Part shown: positions 6,290 through 10,286 of the stretch, piece after piece
Numbering within the stretch: position 1 is the first letter of the stretch
How the letters are laid out: every line of letters starts with the position of its first letter
Source: an uncultured Bacteroidales bacterium
Lineage (GTDB): Bacteria > Bacteroidota > Bacteroidia > Bacteroidales > Paludibacteraceae
Length of the DNA: 10,286 nucleotides
Direction of reading: 5' to 3'
Assembly: GCA_937910305.1 (NCBI GenBank)
Contig: CALEPS010000096.1
Location: 1 to 10,286, forward strand
Position numbers and translations under genes: made by a program
Notes under the pieces: model-generated
What the model saw: only the letters and a program-made list of their open reading frames with translations
Database searches by the model: none
Told to the model about the DNA's origin: nothing

Positions 6290-6332
6290 TTGCATATATC
6301 AAAAAATCTTTGTACCTTTGCACCCGCAAAGG
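6290..6332 (+). promoter_or_regulatory. Promoter of the zeta-like kinase operon with overlapping palindrome
   Basis: TTG at 6290-6292, a 20-base spacer and TACCTTTG at 6313-6320 match the Bacteroidota consensus exactly. A perfect 7-bp palindrome, cctttgc at 6315-6321 and gcaaagg at 6326-6332 with loop accc, covers the -7 box and the expected start point. It could be an operator for autoregulation or a 5'-end hairpin of the mRNA. The ATG of the kinase follows 11 bases after the palindrome. Confidence 0.85.
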
Positions 6333-6343
6333 TTTGAAACACA

Positions 6344-6922
6344 ATGCAGCACCCGAATTTATATATTATAGCAGGGCCTAATGGAGCTGGTAAAACGACG
6401 GCTTCATATACCCTTTTACCGGAGATACTTCATTGTGTTAATTTTGTGAATGCGGATGAGATAGCTCGCGGCCTTTCGCCTTTTTCTCCGGAGACAGTGG
6501 ATGTGCAAGCGGCACGTATCATGCTTGATCGTATAGAGGAGTTGCTGTCACAAAAGGCTGATTTCGGAATTGAAACGACCCTCGCCACGCGATCGTACGT
6601 GCAACTGGTACGTCGTGCACAGGCGTCAGGGTATAAGGTACATCTTTTGTTCTTCTATCTGGAGACGCCCGAACAAGCTATCCAACGTGTGGCACAACGT
6701 GTCAGCAATGGTGGTCATGGTATTCCGGAAGAAGTTATCCGTCGTCGGTTTAAAAGAGGTATTGAAAATTTATTGCACTTGTACTTGCCTATCTGCGATA
6801 GTGTTACTATCTGGAATAATACAAAGGGCGAAGCGCAACTGATTGCAAAACAAACAGCCGAGAACGCTCAATTAGTTGTTCTCGATCAAAACATATGGAA
6901 TAAATTAAGAGATATACTATGA
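6344..6922 (+). CDS. Zeta-toxin-like P-loop kinase (COG4185 type)
   Basis: P-loop phosphotransferase related to zeta toxins. Canonical zeta toxins phosphorylate UDP-N-acetylglucosamine and block cell-wall synthesis, but whether this chromosomal homologue does so is unknown. In 192 residues the Walker A motif GPNGAGKTT is at 11-19. NADEIARGLSP at 36-46 holds the candidate catalytic Asp38. FGIETTLATRSY at 74-85 is typical of the family. The arginine-rich lid region (RVAQRVSNGGHGIPEEVIRRRF) spans 115-136. The length matches stand-alone chromosomal versions. It has its own promoter, and its stop codon overlaps the ATG of a 50-codon gene by four bases, suggesting translational coupling with a candidate antitoxin. 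The ATG immediately precedes the conserved first strand, so the start is sound. Confidence 0.9.
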   Translation: MQHPNLYIIAGPNGAGKTTASYTLLPEILHCVNFVNADEIARGLSPFSPETVDVQAARIMLDRIEELLSQKADFGIETTLATRSYVQLVRRAQASGYKVHLLFFYLETPEQAIQRVAQRVSNGGHGIPEEVIRRRFKRGIENLLHLYLPICDSVTIWNNTKGEAQLIAKQTAENAQLVVLDQNIWNKLRDIL

Positions 6923-7071
6923 GCGAACGTGAATTAGAAGCAAAAGTACGTGAAGGGTTACGATTAACCTATCGCAGAGTAGTTGAACAGCATCGCAGAG
7001 ATAACCAACCGCTGATTTTCAGCGAGAATGGTGTTGTGCAGTTCGTCGATCCGAACACGGTGCAAATCTAA
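6919..7071 (+). CDS. Small protein overlapping the zeta-like kinase; candidate antitoxin
   Basis: A 50-codon reading frame begins at the ATG that overlaps the kinase stop codon (ATGA, 6919-6922) and ends with TAA at 7069-7071. The product starts MSERELEAKVREGLRLTYRR. A strongly charged amphipathic helix at about 2-28 is followed by a compact tail (QPLIFSENGVVQFVDPNTVQI) that looks like two short strands. The overlap, the same promoter and the small charged product fit the antitoxin of a toxin-antitoxin pair, but in the order toxin then antitoxin. Alternatives are a regulatory subunit of a housekeeping kinase, or an accessory protein. I recognise no named family with certainty. Confidence 0.75.
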   Translation: MSERELEAKVREGLRLTYRRVVEQHRRDNQPLIFSENGVVQFVDPNTVQI

Positions 7072-7074
7072 AAA

Positions 7075-7111
7075 CTCGTCGCTTGCCGACGGTGCTTACG
7101 AGCACTCCGGC
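7075..7111 (+). other. Overlapping hairpins after the kinase-small protein operon
   Basis: Directly after the small gene, several short inverted repeats overlap. cgtcg/cgacg are at 7077-7081 and 7087-7091. gtgct/agcac are at 7092-7096 and 7101-7105, closed further out by gccg/cggc (7085-7088 and 7108-7111). They could end the upstream transcript or mark its 3' end, but no T-tract follows, so a standard intrinsic terminator is not supported. The next 60 bases hold nothing recognisable except an aaggagg run at 7138-7144 with no start codon behind it. Confidence 0.5.
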
Positions 7112-7173
7112 ACAGCACGCATCCCTCATGATGTAAAAAGGAGGACATATTAACAAAGCATTACTATTATTTC

Positions 7174-7331
7174 GCGTTTACCGAAGCTTAGGAACCTTTC
7201 ATAAATCCGAAATAATCTTAGGATTCTTAGGAATCAACATCAAATGCAAGTAATGTTCACACATTGTGTGGGCTTCTTATATTTGGTGGAGGTTTCCTAA
7301 GCACCTCGGTAAACGCATAAGAAGTTCACAC
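7174..7331 (+). promoter_or_regulatory. Structured leader with two competing long helices before the acetylation operon
   Basis: Helix A pairs gcgtttaccga (7174-7184) with tcggtaaacgc (7306-7316), then gcttagga (7186-7193) with tcctaagc (7295-7302), plus about four more pairs inside 7194-7197 and 7290-7294, with small bulges. Helix B pairs 7266-7280 with 7317-7331 in 15 contiguous pairs, two of them G-U. B is followed by T5 and the ATG at 7337. B crosses A, and only nine bases link the end of B to the inner end of A, so the two are probably mutually exclusive. Small hairpins lie inside A (gattc-ttag-gaatc at 7222-7235; cacac-att-gtgtg at 7258-7270). It could be an attenuator or riboswitch-like leader, a small RNA, or inverted repeats of an invertible promoter. 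Confidence 0.65.
7278..7285 (+). promoter_or_regulatory. Possible -7 promoter box between the inverted repeats
   Basis: TATATTTG matches TAnnTTTG and would start transcription near 7291, giving a leader of about 45 bases to the MBOAT ATG. The position 20 bases upstream reads GTT rather than TTG, so the -33 element is weak. It lies within the segment bounded by the inverted repeats at 7174-7197 and 7290-7316, so inversion of that segment would turn it away from the operon. Confidence 0.45.
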
Positions 7332-7336
7332 TTTTT

Positions 7337-8863
7337 ATGCTCTTTAATTCAATTGAGTTTGCGTTCTTTTTGCCCCTTGTATTCCTTATTTATTGGGCAA
7401 TAGGTTACGCACATATAAACGAAACACTAAAACTTAGGCTGCAAAACGCTTTTGTCCTCATCGCCAGTTATGTTTTCTATGGCTGGTGGGACTGGCGTTT
7501 TCTGTTGCTGATAGCATTTACCTCCTTCTGCTCATGGGGTAGCGGTCTGTTAATCGGCAAATCTGTTTCATCCGGTCAATCTGTGGACAACCATAAAGCC
7601 AAAGCATGGATGATAGCTAATATCATTCTCAACCTCGGCATCCTTTTTACATTCAAATACTACAATTTCTTCGTAGAAGAGTTCTGCCAACTCTTCCACC
7701 TCTCCCCCTCTAGGGGGCTTGGGGGGCTTTCCCTCATTCTCCCTGTCGGCATTTCGTTCTATACCTTCCAAGCCCTGAGTTACTCGATAGATGTCTATCG
7801 CCAAAAGATAGAACCGACCAAAGACATCATTGCCTTCTTTGCCTTCATTGCGTTCTTTCCGCAATTAGTCGCCGGACCTATTGAACGAGCCACCAACCTC
7901 TTGCCGCAGTTTCTGCAAAACCGCAAATTCTCTTACGACCAAGCGACAGACGGTATGCGCCAAATCCTATGGGGCTTGTTCAAGAAGATAGTGGTAGCAG
8001 ACAACTGCGCCACGTATGTTGATCAAGTCTGGGCAACATACGACACTCAAACCGGCTCTACATTGTTGTTGGCAGCCGTTCTCTTTACCTTCCAAATCTA
8101 CGGCGATTTCTCCGGCTATAGTGACATAGCCATTGGAACAGCCAAACTCTTTGGCATCAAACTGATGCGCAACTTCAACAATCCTTATTTCTCTCGCGAT
8201 ATAGCAGAGTTTTGGCGGAGATGGCATATCTCCCTCACTACCTGGTTCCGCGACTACGTCTATATCCCTCTCGGCGGTAGCCGACCGGAGATCCCTGCCC
8301 ACATCCAGAACCCCGACCGCTACAAAAAACTAATCATCATCCGCAACACGTTTGTCATTTTCCTTCTCTCCGGTTTCTGGCATGGCGCGAACTGGACCTT
8401 CATTGCTTGGGGCGCATACCACGCTTTGTTGTTCCTCCCTCTCATCCTCCTTGGCAAGAACCGTAAATACACGAACCAAGTAGCCGAAGGACGATTCTTG
8501 CCCACATGGAAAGAATCCCTCCAAATCCTTTGTACGTTCCTTCTTGTTGTCCTCGGCTGGATTATTTTCCGTGCGCCACACATGCCCACTTTGTTACATT
8601 ATTTAGAAAGAATGCTTCAGTGGGGCACTCTCCGCGCAAGTTACCGCTTCTTCTTGCCCGATGAGAATTTAGTGTGGCCAACTAATATCCTTATAATTAC
8701 CATGCTTCTTGTTGAATGGTTCCAACGTAACAAACAACATGGATTAGAAGTAACAGATGCTCACAAGTACAAATGGTTGCGCGTCGTCTTCTATTACATT
8801 CTGATACTATTTATCATTTCGAATGCCGGAACTGAACATACCTTTATTTATTTCCAATTTTAA
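7337..8863 (+). CDS. MBOAT-family O-acyltransferase (AlgI/DltB-like)
   Basis: Polytopic inner-membrane protein predicted to carry acetyl groups across the membrane for O-acetylation of an extracytoplasmic polysaccharide. The 508-residue protein begins MLFNSIEFAFFLPLVFLIYW and has many hydrophobic spans. Family landmarks are LPVGISFYTFQALSYSIDVY at 135-154, FFPQLVAGPIER at 173-184, FWRRWHISLTTWFRDYVYIP at 292-311, and SGFWHGANW at 345-353 with the near-invariant His349. Its length suits AlgI-like enzymes. The next gene, three bases after the stop codon, encodes an SGNH-like protein, which is the usual partner in such two-component acetylation systems. The start ATG directly follows the T-tract of the leader. 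A small G/C-rich hairpin is inserted in the loop near residues 122-130. The acceptor glycan is unknown. Confidence 0.93.
   Translation: MLFNSIEFAFFLPLVFLIYWAIGYAHINETLKLRLQNAFVLIASYVFYGWWDWRFLLLIAFTSFCSWGSGLLIGKSVSSGQSVDNHKAKAWMIANIILNLGILFTFKYYNFFVEEFCQLFHLSPSRGLGGLSLILPVGISFYTFQALSYSIDVYRQKIEPTKDIIAFFAFIAFFPQLVAGPIERATNLLPQFLQNRKFSYDQATDGMRQILWGLFKKIVVADNCATYVDQVWATYDTQTGSTLLLAAVLFTFQIYGDFSGYSDIAIGTAKLFGIKLMRNFNNPYFSRDIAEFWRRWHISLTTWFRDYVYIPLGGSRPEIPAHIQNPDRYKKLIIIRNTFVIFLLSGFWHGANWTFIAWGAYHALLFLPLILLGKNRKYTNQVAEGRFLPTWKESLQILCTFLLVVLGWIIFRAPHMPTLLHYLERMLQWGTLRASYRFFLPDENLVWPTNILIITMLLVEWFQRNKQHGLEVTDAHKYKWLRVVFYYILILFIISNAGTEHTFIYFQF
7702..7726 (+). repeat. G/C-tract hairpin inside the MBOAT gene
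   Basis: C5 (7704-7708), tcta, G5 (7713-7717) form a short perfect hairpin, followed by ctt and G6 (7721-7726). It encodes the loop residues SPSRGLGG between hydrophobic segments. Similar c-tract/g-tract hairpins are, from memory, common as small interspersed repeats in Bacteroidota genomes, mostly between genes. Confidence 0.7.
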
Positions 8864-8866
8864 GTC

Positions 8867-9817
8867 ATGAAACGATTTATCAAGACAATCATACTATTTT
8901 TCATTCCTATATCACTTGGTCTCTGTATATTGGAAATAGGAATGCGCGCAGTTCCAAATTCATATTCATTCAAAAAGAATTGGTTGGACAAAAATATATC
9001 TTCTGTCCATATATGGAGTTTTGGCTCTTCTCATGGACTGTATGGTATTAATCCTCAATATTTCTCCAAACCTGCATTCAACTCTGCGCATGTTTCGCAA
9101 CCGTTAAAATATGATGCTTTTATTTTTAATAAATATATTGAAAAAGCTGATTCTTTGGAATGGGTAATTCTACCGGTTTCATATTTCACGATGACAAGCA
9201 AGATGGAATTAGGAACAGAATGGTGGCGTATTAAGAATTATCGTATTTATTACGATTGCCCCTATCACAAATACGAACCGAAATACAACTTTGAGATTAT
9301 AGGAAATCCTCTTTCGTTCTATAAACAAATAAAACGAGTGGGCAGATATTGGATAAAAGGCTCTGATGACAATTCCTGTGATTCTCTGGGCTTTGATAGG
9401 GGATATTCAAAAGAGAATCGTGGCGATAATTGGTATATGGATGGGCCGCAGAGAGCAAAATTCCATACCAATGACCTCGAAAAGTCACAGCCTGTTATTC
9501 GGGAAAATATTGCTTGTATGGAGACGATTATAAATAATTGCGCAGAAAGAAATGTGAATGTATTGATTGTGACGACACCTGTTTGTAGCACGTATTATGA
9601 TTGTGTTGATTCCGCCCAATATTCATTAATGATTAGAGTGTGTGAAAGTTTTGTTCGCCAATACAGCAATGTCAGATATTTAAATCTATTTAAAGACTCG
9701 CGATTCGTAGAGGATGATTTCCATGATTCCGACCATTTGGAAACGGAAGGGGCGGCCAAACTAACCGGAATCTTAGACGAATACATATCTGGTCTTTCTT
9801 CTTTTTCAGGGCAATAG
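8867..9817 (+). CDS. SGNH-like acyltransferase partner of the MBOAT protein
   Basis: Probably the periplasmic partner that places acetyl groups on the glycan, comparable in role to AlgX/AlgJ or DltD. The 316-residue protein has one N-terminal membrane anchor at about 5-24. Its catalytic-site candidates are FGSSHGLYGINP at 52-63 (Ser54 or Ser55, the first SGNH block) and DDFHDSDHLETEGAAKLT at 283-300, where Asp287 and His290 give the DxxH pair. VNVLIVTTPV at 230-239 looks like a core strand. It starts three bases after the MBOAT stop codon, so the two are surely co-transcribed and probably coupled. Its base composition is visibly richer in A/T than its neighbours, suggesting transfer or relaxed constraint. 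Its stop codon lies inside the first hairpin of the downstream array. Sequence similarity to named SGNH families is low. Confidence 0.85.
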   Translation: MKRFIKTIILFFIPISLGLCILEIGMRAVPNSYSFKKNWLDKNISSVHIWSFGSSHGLYGINPQYFSKPAFNSAHVSQPLKYDAFIFNKYIEKADSLEWVILPVSYFTMTSKMELGTEWWRIKNYRIYYDCPYHKYEPKYNFEIIGNPLSFYKQIKRVGRYWIKGSDDNSCDSLGFDRGYSKENRGDNWYMDGPQRAKFHTNDLEKSQPVIRENIACMETIINNCAERNVNVLIVTTPVCSTYYDCVDSAQYSLMIRVCESFVRQYSNVRYLNLFKDSRFVEDDFHDSDHLETEGAAKLTGILDEYISGLSSFSGQ

Positions 9818-9847
9818 TATTGCCCGCCCATATATTAGCGTCTATGC

Positions 9848-9870
9848 GCCGCCCATCCATGTGCGGCTTT
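9848..9870 (+). terminator. Weak terminator candidate after the acetylation operon
   Basis: gccgc (9848-9852) pairs with gcggc (9863-9867) over a ten-base loop, followed by ttttgg. It lies about 30 bases after the SGNH gene, where the operon should end. The stem is short and the T-tract modest, so support is limited. Confidence 0.4.
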
Positions 9871-10092
9871 TGGTCGTTTACCTGCGGTGCTATCCCCTTT
9901 TTGTTGTTTACGCTCCGCGTCCTTTCCTTTTCCTCGCTCAGCGTTCTTCTGCCACGCGGTGTCTTGTGTCCGGCATCTCTGTTGCCGGAGTTTCGCTCCG
10001 CTTTATTTCCCCTTCGTCCATTAGCCCGGCATTTGATGCCGGTTGTTCCTTTCGGTGGCATTTTTGCCGCCGGATCCCTCAACGTCCATTGT

Positions 10093-10122
10093 GCCGGATA
10101 TTATCCGGCGTTTTTCTTTCTT
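10093..10122 (+). terminator. Terminator-like hairpin with T-rich tail
   Basis: gccggat (10093-10099) and atccggc (10103-10109) form a perfect 7-bp stem with a three-base loop, followed by gtttttctttctt. This is a reasonable plus-strand intrinsic terminator, perhaps for readthrough from the acetylation operon or for an RNA made from the hairpin array. The same stem is one member of that array, so the match may be incidental. Confidence 0.45.
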
Positions 10123-10238
10123 GGTAGTTTCAGGGCAATTCAATTGCCCGCTCATTCCTCCATCCGTCTACCTCTCGCCGATGTACCGGCGAGCCTATTC
10201 CTCCACAAGGAAAAAACAGAGGTTTCAAGCACTCAAAA

Positions 10239-10286
10239 GGGGGTGATAAGGGGGTGATAAGGGGGTGATTACGGGGTGATTAGGGG
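10239..10286 (+). repeat. 11-base G-rich tandem repeat at the window end
   Basis: Units of period 11 are gggggtgataa (10239-10249 and 10250-10260), gggggtgatta (10261-10271), cggggtgatta (10272-10282) and a partial gggg that runs off the window. The unit is close to one DNA helical turn and puts G4-G5 runs on the same face. By analogy with the other arrays it may lead up to a gene beyond the edge. Confidence 0.93.

Larger units (their letters stand above)
9809..10193. repeat. Array of short hairpins in a non-coding region
   Basis: Non-coding stretch with a dense series of perfect or near-perfect hairpins. They are at 9809-9825 (gggcaat-agt-attgccc), 9848-9867, 9969-9989 (tccggca/tgccgga), 9986-10000, 10026-10042 (ccggcat/atgccgg), 10053-10072, 10093-10109 (gccggat/atccggc), 10133-10149 (gggcaat-tca-attgccc) and 10174-10193 (ctcgccg/cggcgag). 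The first and eighth are near-identical, including their flanks (tttcagggcaat, attgcccgcYcat), 324 bases apart. cgtccatt occurs twice (10015, 10083), each ahead of a CCGG hairpin, and attcctcca flanks the last hairpin (10154, 10196). Linkers are pyrimidine-rich on the plus strand and purine-rich on the minus strand. Long open frames here give low-complexity products and are not credible. Confidence 0.7.

Noticed and set aside
7138..7144. Strong Shine-Dalgarno-like run aaggagg
   Set aside because: No ATG, GTG or TTG follows at a usable distance, and the phylum rarely relies on such sites.
7174..7316. Terminal inverted repeats of an insertion sequence or miniature transposon
   Set aside because: The arms differ by insertions, no flanking target duplication is visible, and the interior carries hairpins and a promoter box rather than transposon remnants. 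Not excluded, but weaker than the RNA-switch and invertible-promoter readings.
9690..10082. 130-codon open frame on the minus strand across the hairpin array
   Set aside because: The product is Lys/Arg/Gly-rich without domains and overlaps the end of the SGNH gene. It is better explained by the purine-rich strand of a non-coding region.
9820..10257. 145-codon open frame on the plus strand after the SGNH gene
   Set aside because: The product is low-complexity (Leu, Phe, Pro, Ser, Arg), the frame runs across all the hairpins and into the 11-base repeat, and no family is recognisable. The long frame follows from the pyrimidine-rich composition.

Overview
The window looks like a chromosomal piece of a Bacteroidota genome, most likely an uncultured member of Bacteroidales. 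Three promoters match the Bacteroidota sigma-factor consensus (TTG, exactly 20 bases, then TAnnTTTG). Genes mostly lack Shine-Dalgarno sequences and have A/T-rich leaders. The protein families (Bacteroidales-type ManA, RsmD beside a pilin-like membrane protein, RSH enzyme, RecR, small HAD phosphatase) also fit.

Layout. 1-1130: manA preceded by a 15-base tandem repeat, then a strong bidirectional terminator. 1129-2481 (minus strand): a membrane-anchored protein of unknown function and rsmD, sharing one promoter. 2482-2653: divergent promoters. 2654-6285 (plus strand): an unusual RSH alarmone enzyme lacking the HD hydrolase and C-terminal ACT domains, then recR, a four-helix membrane protein, a HAD-like phosphatase and a GNAT acetyltransferase. 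6286-7071: a zeta-toxin-like kinase with its own promoter, overlapping a 50-codon gene that is a candidate antitoxin. 7072-7336: a non-coding stretch that can form two competing long helices. 7337-9817: an MBOAT O-acyltransferase and an SGNH-like partner, a pair that probably O-acetylates an envelope polysaccharide. 9818-10286: no credible gene, but at least eight short hairpins and an 11-base tandem repeat running off the end.

The most unusual theme is repeats. Most short spacers between co-oriented genes are tandem arrays of 7, 8 or 15 bases. Each has a different unit, and the arrays begin at the upstream stop codon and/or run to the downstream start codon. Two of the genes behind them start with TTG. 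A further 16-base repeat lies inside the GNAT gene, and a G/C hairpin lies inside the MBOAT gene. The second theme is the leader of the acetylation operon, which could be an RNA switch or an invertible promoter.

All calls come from reading the sequence and from memory of protein families. No searches or folding programs were run.
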